Shown: positions 9,074 through 18,733, counted from the stretch's first letter. The stretch: 62,958 nt of DNA from JAVVEH01 sp032251435 (GCA_032251435.1 JAVVEH010000026.1:1-62958); one strand, 5' to 3'. A program made the numbers and translations. The notes: a model not told the origin generated them from the letters alone.

Positions 9074-10402
9074 ATGCTCCGCACGATTCTCCCGATCATC
9101 TTAGAAATTCTCGCGGTTTGGTTTTTTTTCGGGCACGCGTTGACACGCCTTATTTTACCCAAACGTAAAAAAAACGCCCTGACCGTGAAAGAATTCCACC
9201 ATCATCTGAAAAAATTACGGGTCGTTAACCGCGATCTGTTGTCACGGGAGGCTTTAGCCGGCATTGATGCCGTGTCCGATGATCTCGACGCGTTCCGGAA
9301 ACAAGGGAATTTTGACGAGGAAAGCACGGCGGGCGTTTTAAGAAAGGCGGACGCGGCGATCGCGGCGGTCGTGCCGCGGAATATCCGCAACCGCCGGATG
9401 CCTGTGGAATATCTGGAGATCATCGTCGTCGCCTTGGGTGTGGCCTTCGGCATCCGGGCGATTTTTCTGCAGCCATTCAAAATTCCTACCGGCAGTATGC
9501 AACCCACGCTGTACGGCATTCATTTTGTTCCAGACGATGACGTGACGGTTCCCGCCACTCCTGTAAAACTCATCCACTGGTTCCATTCGTCCAAACGCTA
9601 TGTTGATCAAACCATTCAAGAAGGCGGTTTCATACGTGGTTACCGGCAAGTGCCCTCCCGGATTCCTTTTTTCCCCAGGACCGCTTTCGTCATCGGCGGA
9701 CGCGAATACATTCTGCCGGGAAAACCGGTGGACGCGGCGAAATGCAACCCGAAATTAAACGCCTACTACAATGGCCGCGAACACCGTAACATCTCTTACC
9801 CGATCAGTTTTTCCAAAGATGACATCCTGGCGAAAGGCGCCCTCGTTTCCGGTGATCACGTCTTTGTCAACCGCACCGCTTTCAACTTTGCCGAACCCAA
9901 GCGCGGGGACATCACCGTTTTTATGACGGATGGCATTTTTTATGATAGCGTCGAGTTAAAAACGAAGGGCCGCTATTATATCAAACGTCTGGCCGGACTG
10001 CCCGGTGACACGCTGATGATCAACGAGAACAATCAGTTGCTGATTAAAGAGCCGGGGGACTCTGAGTTCCGGCTGGCGGCCGGGGAGGATAATCCAGCTT
10101 TCCGCCGTCTCAACAGCGGACGCGGCGGCTATCACGGGCATGTGGCTGACATGGGCGCCGACAATCAGCTCTATCTGCTTCCCGGAACATCGTTCACGGT
10201 GCCGGCCAACCATTATTTCATGCTCGGTGATAACAGCGCCCACAGTTTGGACAGCCGTTTCTGGGGACCGGTGCCCCGGGAAAATCTGGTTGGCAAGGCC
10301 TCTTTGGTATGGTGGCCCGCCAGTCGCCGCTGGGGCGTGACGGATACCGTTGAGCCCGCCGACGACGCGGAAAAAGCCACCAGCTCCGGGCGGGTTGAGT
10401 GA
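9074..10402 (+). CDS. lepB: Signal peptidase I (S26), long form
   Basis: A 442-aa inner-membrane protease that removes signal peptides from secreted proteins. Seen: N-terminal hydrophobic segment (~5-25), a second membrane segment (~115-135), nucleophile in IPTGSMQPTLYG (Ser ~140), GDHVFVNRTAF, the general base in YYIKRLAGLPGD (Lys ~304), and FMLGDNSAHSLDSRFWG near the C-terminus. It is longer than the E. coli enzyme (324 aa), mainly through an extended cytoplasmic loop after TM1 and an insertion between the Ser and Lys boxes. Long forms of this sort occur in Verrucomicrobiota and Lentisphaerota. It follows lepA directly and would serve the many signal-peptide proteins of this window. Confidence 0.93.
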   Translation: MLRTILPIILEILAVWFFFGHALTRLILPKRKKNALTVKEFHHHLKKLRVVNRDLLSREALAGIDAVSDDLDAFRKQGNFDEESTAGVLRKADAAIAAVVPRNIRNRRMPVEYLEIIVVALGVAFGIRAIFLQPFKIPTGSMQPTLYGIHFVPDDDVTVPATPVKLIHWFHSSKRYVDQTIQEGGFIRGYRQVPSRIPFFPRTAFVIGGREYILPGKPVDAAKCNPKLNAYYNGREHRNISYPISFSKDDILAKGALVSGDHVFVNRTAFNFAEPKRGDITVFMTDGIFYDSVELKTKGRYYIKRLAGLPGDTLMINENNQLLIKEPGDSEFRLAAGEDNPAFRRLNSGRGGYHGHVADMGADNQLYLLPGTSFTVPANHYFMLGDNSAHSLDSRFWGPVPRENLVGKASLVWWPASRRWGVTDTVEPADDAEKATSSGRVE

Positions 10403-10403
10403 C

Positions 10404-10718
10404 ATGCCGGATATCAACAGCGCCATTCACCGGTTGCTCACTGAACTCGCTGACAGTCGGATGCCGTTTGGTAAATTCGGTCCGGAAAAATTCCCTCCCC
10501 GGGGGCTGCTTATTTACGAACTCCCCTATGAATACCTCCGCTTTTTCGAGAGGAAGGGCTATCCCGCCGGCAAACTCGGAAAACACATGAAATTTGTTCA
10601 CGATATCAAGCGGGACGGAGCCGAGGAGATCTTCGCGGAACTGAAAAAACAGAACGGCGCGGTCTCCCTCCGAACGAAAAAACGTATCACCCACATGCGC
10701 TTTTCAGACGATGAGTGA
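10404..10718 (+). CDS. DUF3820 family protein
   Basis: A 104-aa protein of the DUF3820 family. Seen: the family signature MPFGKFGPEKFPPRGLL followed by YELPYEYLRFFERKG and a GKLGKHM motif. The ATG at 10404 comes one base after the lepB stop codon, so the gene is probably translated from the lepB message. No catalytic motif is known; some members were annotated as quorum-sensing-regulated virulence factors, a label that says little here. The gene ends just before a strong hairpin terminator. Confidence 0.8.
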   Translation: MPDINSAIHRLLTELADSRMPFGKFGPEKFPPRGLLIYELPYEYLRFFERKGYPAGKLGKHMKFVHDIKRDGAEEIFAELKKQNGAVSLRTKKRITHMRFSDDE

Positions 10719-10724
10719 TCCGAA

Positions 10725-10759
10725 AAAACGCTCCACCGGACTGTCCGGTGGAGCGTTTT
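10725..10759. terminator. Bidirectional rho-independent terminator
   Basis: A perfect 16-bp inverted repeat (10725-10740 and 10744-10759) around a 3-nt loop. One arm starts with AAAA and the other ends in TTTT, so either strand ends in a U run. It sits between the convergent DUF3820 gene and hppA and can stop transcription from both sides. Confidence 0.92.
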
Positions 10760-10775
10760 ATGTATAAGAGCAGGA

Positions 10776-13241
10776 TTAGTTAATCCCGAGCCAGCCCTGG
10801 ATGACCGGTGAGAATTTCACGACCACCGGAGTGAACACAATACTGACCATGCTCATCAGCTTGATCAGGATGTTCAACGAAGGGCCGGACGTGTCTTTGC
10901 ACGGGTCGCCGACAGTGTCACCGACCACCCCGGCTTTATGCGCTTCCGACCCTTTGCCGCCATAGTTGCCCTTTTCGATATATTTTTTGGCGTTGTCCCA
11001 GGCTCCGCCGGAGTTGTTCAGCATCGTCGCCAGAACAAACCCGCAGACCAAACCGCCAGCCAGCACGCCAATCACACCCGCCACACCGAGAATCAACCCC
11101 GCGACAACCGGCACGATAATCGCCAGCAAGCTGGGAATGAGCATTTCTTTCTGAGCGCCGGCGGTGGAAATCGCCACGCATTTGGCGTATTCAGGTGTCT
11201 GCTCGCCCTTCATGATACCCGGCATCTCCCGGAACTGGCGGCGCACTTCATTCACCATGGCCCCCGCCGCGCGGCCGACCGCTTTCATCGTCATGGCGCA
11301 GAAAACAAAGGCCATCATCGCTCCGATGAACAACCCGCAGATCAGCAGGGGGTTCATCAGATGCACCTTGAACACTTCTACAAAATGCAGGATGGTCGTT
11401 CGCTCCGCCTGTTCAGCCGTCATCCCCATATACGTCAAGTCGGCTGACTTGTCGGCCAACTTGGAAATCCAGATTTTAACTTCTTCGATATACGCCGCGA
11501 TCAGCGCCATGGCGGTCAACGCGGCGGACCCGATGGCGAACCCCTTGCCGATGGCGGCCGTGGTGTTGCCCAGCATATCGAGGGCGTCGGTTTTTTCCCG
11601 GACTTCTTTCCCCAGGCCCGCCATTTCAGCGTTGCCCCCGGCGTTGTCGGCGATGGGGCCGTAGGCGTCAGTCGCCAGGGAGAAGCCGAGCGTGGACAGC
11701 ATGCCGACAGCGGCGAAGCCGATACCATAAAGGCCCATGTTGAAAGCGGCCGGGGTGTCTCCGAAACCGCCGGCGAAACCGAAGGCGCAAAGAATGCCGA
11801 TCACAATGGTGATCACCGGCCAGCCCGTGGAGAACATGCCCACCGCCAGACCGTCAATAATGGTGGTGGCCGGACCCATTTGGGACTGCTCCGCGATGCC
11901 TTTTGTCGGCTTATATTCATCGGATGTGTAGTATTCGGTCATTTTGCCAATGACACACCCGGCGAGAAGACCCGCCCATACAGAGCCGCAGACACCATAA
12001 GTGATCATCCCCAGTTTAGCTAAAAGGACACACGCCAGGCCAATCGCGATGGTGCTGCCCCACAGCGGCATCGCCAACGCGTTCATCAAGGTCTTCATAT
12101 CCGCCTTGTCACCGCAGCGGACCATCAGGCAGGCGATAATGGACAGGATGATCCCGACACCGGCGACAATCATCGGCGCGGTCACCAATTTGGTCGCTTC
12201 AAAAGCGGCCTTTTCAGGACCGATGACACGGACCAGTTGGATGCCCACAGCGGCGCCGAGGGCGGCGGTGGCGAGAATGGAGCCACAGTAAGATTCATAC
12301 AGGTCAGCGCCCATACCGGCGACATCGCCCACGTTGTCACCGACGTTGTCAGCGATAGTGGCGGGATTGCGGGGGTCGTCTTCAGGAATACCGGCTTCGA
12401 CCTTGCCCACCAAGTCAGCGCCGACATCGGCGGCTTTGGTGTAAATTCCCCCTCCGACACGGGCGAACAGCGCTTGAGTGGAAGCGCCCATGCCAAAGGT
12501 GATCATTGTGGTGGTCATGTGCACGAGTTTTTCAGTGACCGTGCAGTTTTCGGGAACAAAAACAATCCCGGCGAGCTTGAAACCATCCGCCATGTGTTCC
12601 GGCGTGTAAATCACTTTATCAAGAATGAAATACCAGATGCAAATGTCCAGCAGTCCCAGACCGACAACGACCAGTCCCATGACGGCGCCGGAACGGAAGG
12701 CGACTTGGAGGCCCCGGTTGAGGCTTTCGCTGGCGCCCTGAGCGGTGCGGGAGGACGCGTTCGTCGCCGTCCGCATGCCGAAATATCCGCATAAACCGGA
12801 GAAAAAACCACCCGTGAGAAACGCGATCGGCACAAACGGATTCTGAATGCCGAATAACGCCAGGACCGCGAGGATGACAAGAAGAATCAAAAACACGACA
12901 GCGACCACTCGATACTGGCGCGAAAGATAGGCCATGGCGCCTTCCCGGACATGCCCGGCGATCTCGATCATCCGTTCATTGCCCTCATTGGACGCCATCA
13001 TCTTTTTGTAAAAATAGAACGAGAAGAACAGCGCGAGAATAGCGGAAACAGGGGCCAGCCACCAGATGCCGGTGACCACACTGGACGTGCTTACACCGGC
13101 TTGAACAGCCCCTTCGACAACGGCCCCGGCCGCTGTCACGGCGCCGTCCACCGCGGCGGTGACATCCGCGGCGGGATTCTGCCCCAGGGCGGGAATGGCC
13201 GCGGCGCAAGCGGTTAATAGTGCGGGAATGGTTTTTCGCAT
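10776..13241 (-). CDS. hppA: Membrane-bound K+-dependent-type pyrophosphatase
   Basis: An 821-aa polytopic inner-membrane enzyme that couples pyrophosphate hydrolysis to H+ or Na+ export. Seen: catalytic motifs ADVGADLVGKVEAGIPEDD and DNVGDNVGDVAGMGADLYE, and the C-terminal GDTVGDPCKDTSGPSLN. The segment GNTTAAIGKGFAIGSAA has Ala and Gly where K+-independent enzymes have Lys and Thr, so the enzyme should be K+-dependent. The N-terminus begins with a signal-like hydrophobic stretch followed by an Ala/Val-rich linker, which makes it longer than most homologues (650-800 aa). Whether it pumps Na+ or H+ cannot be decided here. With the sodium symporter and the ExbB/ExbD genes nearby, it could help supply the ion gradient, but that is only inference. 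Confidence 0.96.
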   Translation of the reverse strand: MRKTIPALLTACAAAIPALGQNPAADVTAAVDGAVTAAGAVVEGAVQAGVSTSSVVTGIWWLAPVSAILALFFSFYFYKKMMASNEGNERMIEIAGHVREGAMAYLSRQYRVVAVVFLILLVILAVLALFGIQNPFVPIAFLTGGFFSGLCGYFGMRTATNASSRTAQGASESLNRGLQVAFRSGAVMGLVVVGLGLLDICIWYFILDKVIYTPEHMADGFKLAGIVFVPENCTVTEKLVHMTTTMITFGMGASTQALFARVGGGIYTKAADVGADLVGKVEAGIPEDDPRNPATIADNVGDNVGDVAGMGADLYESYCGSILATAALGAAVGIQLVRVIGPEKAAFEATKLVTAPMIVAGVGIILSIIACLMVRCGDKADMKTLMNALAMPLWGSTIAIGLACVLLAKLGMITYGVCGSVWAGLLAGCVIGKMTEYYTSDEYKPTKGIAEQSQMGPATTIIDGLAVGMFSTGWPVITIVIGILCAFGFAGGFGDTPAAFNMGLYGIGFAAVGMLSTLGFSLATDAYGPIADNAGGNAEMAGLGKEVREKTDALDMLGNTTAAIGKGFAIGSAALTAMALIAAYIEEVKIWISKLADKSADLTYMGMTAEQAERTTILHFVEVFKVHLMNPLLICGLFIGAMMAFVFCAMTMKAVGRAAGAMVNEVRRQFREMPGIMKGEQTPEYAKCVAISTAGAQKEMLIPSLLAIIVPVVAGLILGVAGVIGVLAGGLVCGFVLATMLNNSGGAWDNAKKYIEKGNYGGKGSEAHKAGVVGDTVGDPCKDTSGPSLNILIKLMSMVSIVFTPVVVKFSPVIQGWLGIN

Positions 13242-13497
13242 GGATTGTTTCCTCGTTTTGTGGGGCCGCGGGGCGGCGCATGTTAAAAAATCACAGATTA
13301 TTACAAAAATGTATCAACCGGGGCAGTCCCTAGTGAAAGAGTCAGTAATAAACCGCCATTTAGCCATTTTTCAATTTGAACCGGTCAGTTTTCAGGCGTT
13401 ACAGCGTGACATGGCGGGTGGACATACGCTTGTTTTTTCTTTCCGTTTATCGTCACGTTTTTCTTGCAATCAGAGTGTGAACGGCCATATTCCACGC

Positions 13498-14688
13498 ATG
13501 AACACCATCATCCCATCGCCGACGGTCATCGACCAGTCGTTCAGTTTATCCTTTGATTATCCTGTGATATTCTCCCGGGATATTCTCAACCCTGAAAATC
13601 CGGTTATCGACGATGTGCTTCATCGCCGGGAGTCCAACCGCCGACAACGGGCCGCGGTTTTTATTGACGCGGGTGTGGTCGGCTCCACCCCGGGGATTTT
13701 GGAACGGATCACCGCCTATTTCAAGTCCCGTTCCACAACGTTGGAACTGGCCGCGCCGCCACACATAACGATCGGGGGTCCGGCGGCCAAAAACGGGTGG
13801 GAACCCGTCCGCGCCGTCATGACCACACTGGGTGACCTGCACATGGACCGGCAGAGCTTTGTCATCGCCATTGGCGGGGGCAGCATGCTGGACATGGTCG
13901 GGTTTGCCGCCAGCATCGTTCACCGGGGCCTGCGCCTGGTTCGGGCGCCCACCACCACTCTCTCGCAAAATGACTCAGGCGTGGGGGTGAAAAACGGCAT
14001 GGATGAGCACGGTCAGAAAAATTTTGTGGGAACATTCGCGCCGCCGTTCGGGGTGATCAACGACAGTGATTTTCTTCAAACCCTGACCTTGACCGATTGG
14101 ATCGGCGGGATTTCAGAAGCGGTCAAGATCGCGGCCATCAAAGACGCGGCGCTGTTGGACGACATCGCCGCGCATGGCCCCGCGATCCGCCGCCGGGGGA
14201 GCGCGGGGACCGCGGCCTTGGAAAGGATCATTCACCGCTGCGCGGTGGCGCATTTAGAGCATATCCGCACGTCCGGGGATCCGTTTGAGTTCGGCTCCGC
14301 CCGCCCCTTGGATTTCGGCCATTGGGCCGGGCATAAAATTGAAACCATGACAGGCCACGCGGTTCCCCATGGTCAGGCGGTCGCCATAGGCATCGCCATC
14401 GACACCTGTTACGCTCATCAGGCGGGCTACCTCTCCGCCGCGGACACCGATAAAATTCTTCAGGCCCTCACCGCTTGCGGGCTGCCTGTTTTCCACCCCT
14501 GTCTGCTTGAAAAAAACAGCGAAGGCAAACGGGTTGTTCTAGGCGGACTGCAAGATTTCCGCGAGCATCTCGGGGGCGCGCTGTGCGTGACACTGCCCGG
14601 CCCTTTGGGAGCGAAAACGGAGGTCAACACAATGGATGAGGCGATGATTGAGAAAGCCATTCTCCATTTAGCCCGGTTATCTCCGTAA
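13498..14688 (+). CDS. eboD: 3-dehydroquinate synthase-like sugar phosphate cyclase (EboD-like)
   Basis: A 396-aa NAD- and metal-dependent cyclase of the dehydroquinate synthase superfamily. Seen: NAD-binding IGGGSMLDMVGFAA (~120), RAPTTTLSQNDSGVGVKNG (~145), and the metal ligands in GGISEAVKIA (Glu), DFGHWAGHKIE (His) and VPHGQAVAIG (His). The open frame extends to 13159, but that part would lie over the hppA start region. ATG 13498 gives the normal family length and an N-terminus beginning near QSFSLSFDYPVIF. The next gene, 28 bp away, is EboE-like, so this is assigned to the EboD branch of the ebo metabolite-export clusters rather than to aromatic biosynthesis. True AroB is the alternative. 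Confidence 0.75.
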   Translation: MNTIIPSPTVIDQSFSLSFDYPVIFSRDILNPENPVIDDVLHRRESNRRQRAAVFIDAGVVGSTPGILERITAYFKSRSTTLELAAPPHITIGGPAAKNGWEPVRAVMTTLGDLHMDRQSFVIAIGGGSMLDMVGFAASIVHRGLRLVRAPTTTLSQNDSGVGVKNGMDEHGQKNFVGTFAPPFGVINDSDFLQTLTLTDWIGGISEAVKIAAIKDAALLDDIAAHGPAIRRRGSAGTAALERIIHRCAVAHLEHIRTSGDPFEFGSARPLDFGHWAGHKIETMTGHAVPHGQAVAIGIAIDTCYAHQAGYLSAADTDKILQALTACGLPVFHPCLLEKNSEGKRVVLGGLQDFREHLGGALCVTLPGPLGAKTEVNTMDEAMIEKAILHLARLSP

Positions 14689-14716
14689 CACCCCGCCGCC
14701 GCGGACGGAACCAATT

Positions 14717-15883
14717 ATGCGCTTGAATTCAGAAGACATCCATCTCACCTATTGCCTCAACGCGCACCCGGGCGAAAGCTGGGAAGAAAATATCCGCGCT
14801 ATCCGCGAAAACGCCTGCGCGGTTCGGGATATTGTGTGTCCCGGCGAGCGTTTCGGGCTGGGACTGCGCTTGGGGAAACAGGCGGTTGACGACATGCGGC
14901 GACCAAGGAAAATCGCTGAACTGACATCGCTCCTGGAGCGGGAGAACTTATATGTGTTCACGGTTAACGCCTTTCCGTATGGCACCTTTCACACATCGCC
15001 TGTCAAAGAAAACGTTTACCGGCCGGACTGGACGGAACCGGCCCGGGTGGATTACACGATACAAGTCGCCCGGATCTTGAGCGAGCTGCTGCCGGAAGGC
15101 GTGGCGGGCAGCGTCAGCACGGTCCCCGTCAGCTATAAGGGCTTTCGCCTCGGGAAAAACGATCTGGAGAGAGCCTGCGCTTCTATCGCTCACGTTGCGA
15201 AAGAGCTCGCGGCGATCCATGCCCGGGCCGGCAAACACATCACCCTGGCATTGGAACCGGAACCGGACTGCGTTCTTGAAACCATCGATGAATGCGTGGC
15301 GTTCTACCAGGACACGCTGATTCCCGGCGCCGCCCGGAATGACTGCCCGGAACATCTTATCCGACGCCACATCGGGATTTGTTTTGACACCGCCCACGCC
15401 GCGGTTGAATTTGAGCCTTTTATTCCAGCCATGGAAAAACTCCGGGCCGCGGGCATTCCCATCGCCAAAATCCAGATCAGCTCCGCCCTGACCGCGCGTG
15501 GCGCGCCTGAGTCATTGGCGGCTCTGCGCCCCTTCCGCGAACCGGTCTACCTGCATCAAACGCGGGTTCGTGACGCGGGCGGCGCGGTCGCCCGATTCGC
15601 TGATTTACCGGAGGCCTTGGCGACCCTCGCTCCCGACCCCGGACAGGACTGGCGGGTTCACTACCATGTGCCGCTTTTCTGGCGGGGAGGAGACACACTG
15701 GGCAGTACCAGCAACCAAATCCCCGAAGCTGTCCGTCACGCTCTGGACAACCGGCTCACGTCCCATTTTGAAATTGAGACTTACACATTCACCGTGTTGC
15801 CTCCCTCATTGGCGCCGGAAACCCTGTCAGATGGCATCGCCAGAGAGTTTCTCTGGTTGTTACCGTTGATCTCTTCCGGTTAA
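14717..15883 (+). CDS. eboE: EboE-like sugar phosphate isomerase/epimerase (TIM barrel)
   Basis: A 388-aa xylose-isomerase-like TIM-barrel protein. Seen: HLTYCLNAHPGESWEE at the N-terminus, FGLGLRLGKQA, VFTVNAFPYGTFH, ALEPEPDCVLET and IGICFDTAHAAVEF; these fit the 'metabolite traffic protein EboE' family. By family knowledge ebo genes move a secondary-metabolite precursor across the inner membrane to the periplasm (scytonemin monomer in cyanobacteria). The reaction of EboE itself is not known. The pair eboD-eboE is co-directional and 28 bp apart. The other usual members (eboA, the TatD-like eboB, the prenyltransferase eboC, eboF) are absent from the window. Confidence 0.78.
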   Translation: MRLNSEDIHLTYCLNAHPGESWEENIRAIRENACAVRDIVCPGERFGLGLRLGKQAVDDMRRPRKIAELTSLLERENLYVFTVNAFPYGTFHTSPVKENVYRPDWTEPARVDYTIQVARILSELLPEGVAGSVSTVPVSYKGFRLGKNDLERACASIAHVAKELAAIHARAGKHITLALEPEPDCVLETIDECVAFYQDTLIPGAARNDCPEHLIRRHIGICFDTAHAAVEFEPFIPAMEKLRAAGIPIAKIQISSALTARGAPESLAALRPFREPVYLHQTRVRDAGGAVARFADLPEALATLAPDPGQDWRVHYHVPLFWRGGDTLGSTSNQIPEAVRHALDNRLTSHFEIETYTFTVLPPSLAPETLSDGIAREFLWLLPLISSG

Positions 15884-16083
15884 CTCATTAACCTAAATTG
15901 TTGTCAATGACACATTTTGACACGACGGCCTGGCACAGCTCCGCCACAAAAAATCCGTAATTACCTGATTGACTTCCCGTCATCGGGTCCTATCGTATGT
16001 CGTGTGTGAGAACTCACCTGTTCAATCACGTTCTTTTCGCTTGCGGATTCGTGTGAGATACCGTGTCATTTAAGGAGATCACT

Positions 16084-16254
16084 ATGTTAGGTATGGAAGA
16101 TTTTTGGGTCGGCTTGGCCTACCTGCTCTGCCTCTTGAGCAGCCTTGTCTGCGTGATTTACGGTATTGTCAACTGGAATAAGGGGGGCGACTCGCTGGAC
16201 AAAGACGACGCGGTTTGGGCCGCGGAGGAAGACAAGCTTGAACAGGAACTTTAA
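16084..16254 (+). CDS. Symporter small accessory protein
   Basis: A 56-aa single-pass membrane peptide. Seen: MLGMEDFWVGLAYLLCLL begins the hydrophobic helix (~8-30), followed by a charged tail with DSLDKDDAVWAAEEDK. A clear AAGGAG lies before ATG 16084; the in-frame GTG 16063 upstream has no such site. Small proteins of this type are encoded directly upstream of SSS-family symporters in many bacteria and are thought to be accessory subunits. Here the symporter follows 119 bp downstream, itself with an AAGGAG site. Confidence 0.82.
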   Translation: MLGMEDFWVGLAYLLCLLSSLVCVIYGIVNWNKGGDSLDKDDAVWAAEEDKLEQEL

Positions 16255-16373
16255 CCCGCGCCTCGACACACCCCGCCACTGATTGACAAGGCGGCCACCG
16301 CGAACGCGGCGCCCCCAGTGATGTATTCCCGTTTAAACTGAGCATGTGACACCGTCACCCAAGGAGATTCTCC

Positions 16374-18380
16374 ATGCAGCAAGTCTCGCTATTGACCATC
16401 GTTCTCGTCATTATCTACCTGGCCATCGTCGGTTATCTGGCCTACAAGGGGTCACGAGGCACCCGTAACACCACTGACTATCTCATCGCCGGGCGTGAAG
16501 TTCATCCCTTTGTCATGGCTCTTTCATACGGGGCGACCTTTATCAGCACTTCGGCGATTGTCGGTTTCGGCGGCGTGGCCGGCATGTTCGGCATGAGCCT
16601 GTTGTGGCTGACGTTCTGCAATATTTTTGTCGGTATTTTTATCGCCTTTGTTTTTCTGGGCGGGCGCACCCGCCGCATGGGGCATCACCTGGACGCCCAC
16701 ACGTTTCCTGAATTGCTGGGCCGGCGCTTCAACAGCACCTTCATCCAAGTGTTTTCCGGTCTGGTTATTTTTCTTTTCATCCCCCTTTACGCCGCCGCTG
16801 TCCTGATCGGCGGCGTGGCCTTTATCGAGGCGCAGTTCCATGTGCCCTATGAGATGGCCCTGCTTGTTTTCAGTGTGATTATCGCCTTGTACGTGGTTAT
16901 GGGCGGATTAAAAGGCGTGATGTACACCGACGCGTTCCAGGGCAGTATCATGTTTCTGGGGATGCTGTTATTGCTGATTGTCACTTATGTGATGGCCGGT
17001 GGCTTTATCGAAGCGCACGAAAACCTCGCCGAACTGGGTAAACAGCCAAATCTGTTCAACGGCATTGGCTTCAAAGGCTGGACATCGATGCCGGCCTTCG
17101 GTTTCGGCGTGGCTGAGGGAACGGCGGATCCCGTCAATCATTACAATCTCTGGTGGATTATCGTCAGCACAATCACGCTTGGTGTCGGCATCGGCGTTCT
17201 GGCTCAGCCGCAACTGGTGGTTCGATTTATGACAGTGAAGAGCAAACGTGAGCTGAACCGCGCCGTGTTGGTGGGCGGCGTGTTTATCCTAGTGATGACG
17301 GGCGTGGCGTTCACGGTCGGATCTTTGAGCAATATTTATTTTCTGGAGAAGGAGGTTGTGAAAGGCACACTTGTGACAGTCAGCCCGATGGCCGGTGTCA
17401 TCGCCAAACGCGAACGAGGCATTAATCCCGGCGGTGACAACCCGGATGTGAAAGAGCTGCCGTGCAAATTGCTCCACATTGACACCAATGGCGACCAGGA
17501 AGCCGACACACACCTGATCGCCTCGGCGGGAGAACCCATTCTCGCCAAACTCGCCGCTCTCAGCGCCTTGGGGGAACGCACGCCGGAACAAGAGGCTGGA
17601 TTTAAAAAATTAAGCGGTCTCACCGCCATTCTGCCGAAAGCCGACGTTGACCCGGCGGACTATCAAGTGGGTGAGACGGTCGTTGTGAAACCGAGAGCGC
17701 CCGCCTACTTACGGGCCATCGCCAAAAACAGTGATGGCACCTATGAGTGTAAAACCAGCACGATCATTCCCATTTTTATCGGCAGCGCCATGCCAAAATG
17801 GTTCGGCACTATTTTCCTTCTGACCTTGCTGGCCGCCGCCATGTCAACACTCTCCAGTCAATTCCACGCGGTGGGCACAAGTATTGGCCGTGACGTGTAT
17901 GAGCAGCTTGTCCCGAGCGCCAAAATCCGTGGCACGGCGGTTACCCGGATCGGCATTATCGTCGGCATTCTGATCGCTGTTCTGATCAGCTATTTCAACA
18001 AAGGCGGCGGGTATATTATCGCCCGGGCCACCGCTATTTTCTTCGGATTGTGCGCCACAACGTTTCTACCCGCTTTCATCGCCGGGCTGTTCTGGCGGCG
18101 GGTGACCAAAACGGCCGTGATTTCAAGTATGATCACCGGGTTCGTCCTGACAACGTTCTGGTTGCTGTTTATTAAAGACCAGGAAGCGAGAGCCCTGGGT
18201 ATTTGCAAAGCGTTGACTGGAAAATATTCACTGCTTCTGGACAAGCCGAACTGGGCGGTTGTCGATCCAATTATGGTCGCTTTACCCGTGTCGGCTCTGG
18301 TGCTTGTCGTGGTCACCTTGTTCACCAAACCCATGCCTGCGGATCATATCGACAACTGCTTCAAAGACGTGACACGGTGA
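16374..18380 (+). CDS. SSS-family sodium/solute symporter with large soluble insertion
   Basis: A 668-aa polytopic inner-membrane transporter of the sodium:solute symporter family. Seen: LIAGREVHPFVMALSYGATF and ISTSAIVGFGGVAG near the N-terminus, the typical Gly-rich TM series, and SQFHAVGTSIGRDVYEQ in the later half. Unusual is a soluble insertion of about 140 residues (~320-462) between a transmembrane helix and IIPIFIGSAMPKWFG, with PMAGVIAKRERG and HIDTNGDQEADTH. Substrate is not predictable; acetate/lactate-type and sugar symporters share this architecture. It follows its small accessory protein and probably uses the Na+ gradient. Confidence 0.88.
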   Translation: MQQVSLLTIVLVIIYLAIVGYLAYKGSRGTRNTTDYLIAGREVHPFVMALSYGATFISTSAIVGFGGVAGMFGMSLLWLTFCNIFVGIFIAFVFLGGRTRRMGHHLDAHTFPELLGRRFNSTFIQVFSGLVIFLFIPLYAAAVLIGGVAFIEAQFHVPYEMALLVFSVIIALYVVMGGLKGVMYTDAFQGSIMFLGMLLLLIVTYVMAGGFIEAHENLAELGKQPNLFNGIGFKGWTSMPAFGFGVAEGTADPVNHYNLWWIIVSTITLGVGIGVLAQPQLVVRFMTVKSKRELNRAVLVGGVFILVMTGVAFTVGSLSNIYFLEKEVVKGTLVTVSPMAGVIAKRERGINPGGDNPDVKELPCKLLHIDTNGDQEADTHLIASAGEPILAKLAALSALGERTPEQEAGFKKLSGLTAILPKADVDPADYQVGETVVVKPRAPAYLRAIAKNSDGTYECKTSTIIPIFIGSAMPKWFGTIFLLTLLAAAMSTLSSQFHAVGTSIGRDVYEQLVPSAKIRGTAVTRIGIIVGILIAVLISYFNKGGGYIIARATAIFFGLCATTFLPAFIAGLFWRRVTKTAVISSMITGFVLTTFWLLFIKDQEARALGICKALTGKYSLLLDKPNWAVVDPIMVALPVSALVLVVVTLFTKPMPADHIDNCFKDVTR

Positions 18381-18733
18381 ACGGCATGATCCAGGCCGGG
18401 GGGGTGCCCGCTCTCATGAGAGGATTGCCTCCGCGGGATTAATCCAAGCTGACACCTTTCACCTCCCCCCGGGTTTTTAGCCCTCACGCCCCTCCCTGTG
18501 ATGGCTGCGAACCCGGTTTTAGTGTCGCCGCACGCGTTACATTTACGCCCCTTTCGTTTATCTTCCCTTTGTTATCCAGACCGTTTGTTTTTTCCCGAAC
18601 ACACGACCGCGCAGGGCTGTCAGATGGTCATCGCTGGCTTCCGCATGGATTACGTGGAAGGCCGATAGATTAAAACGGACGCCCCGCACGGCGCGGAAAC
18701 TCGTCACATGCCCATTCACATGCTGGGACCGCA
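18381..18733. other. Intergenic region without supported gene
   Basis: A 353-bp gap between the symporter and the first TPR gene. It holds pyrimidine-rich stretches (about 18453-18475 and 18541-18600), the small palindrome CTCTCATGAGAG near 18410, and short open frames that look random. No convincing terminator or promoter could be fixed. It presumably carries the promoter of the following envelope gene block. Confidence 0.5.

Noticed and set aside
13159..13497. 5' extension of the eboD-like frame
   Set aside because: Lies across the hppA start region; family length and N-terminus fit ATG 13498.
15931..15945. Sigma-54-like promoter (TGGCAC ... CGCC) upstream of the symporter accessory gene
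   Set aside because: Spacing between the GG and GC elements is one base short and the -12 half is poor; no bacterial enhancer-binding protein gene is near.
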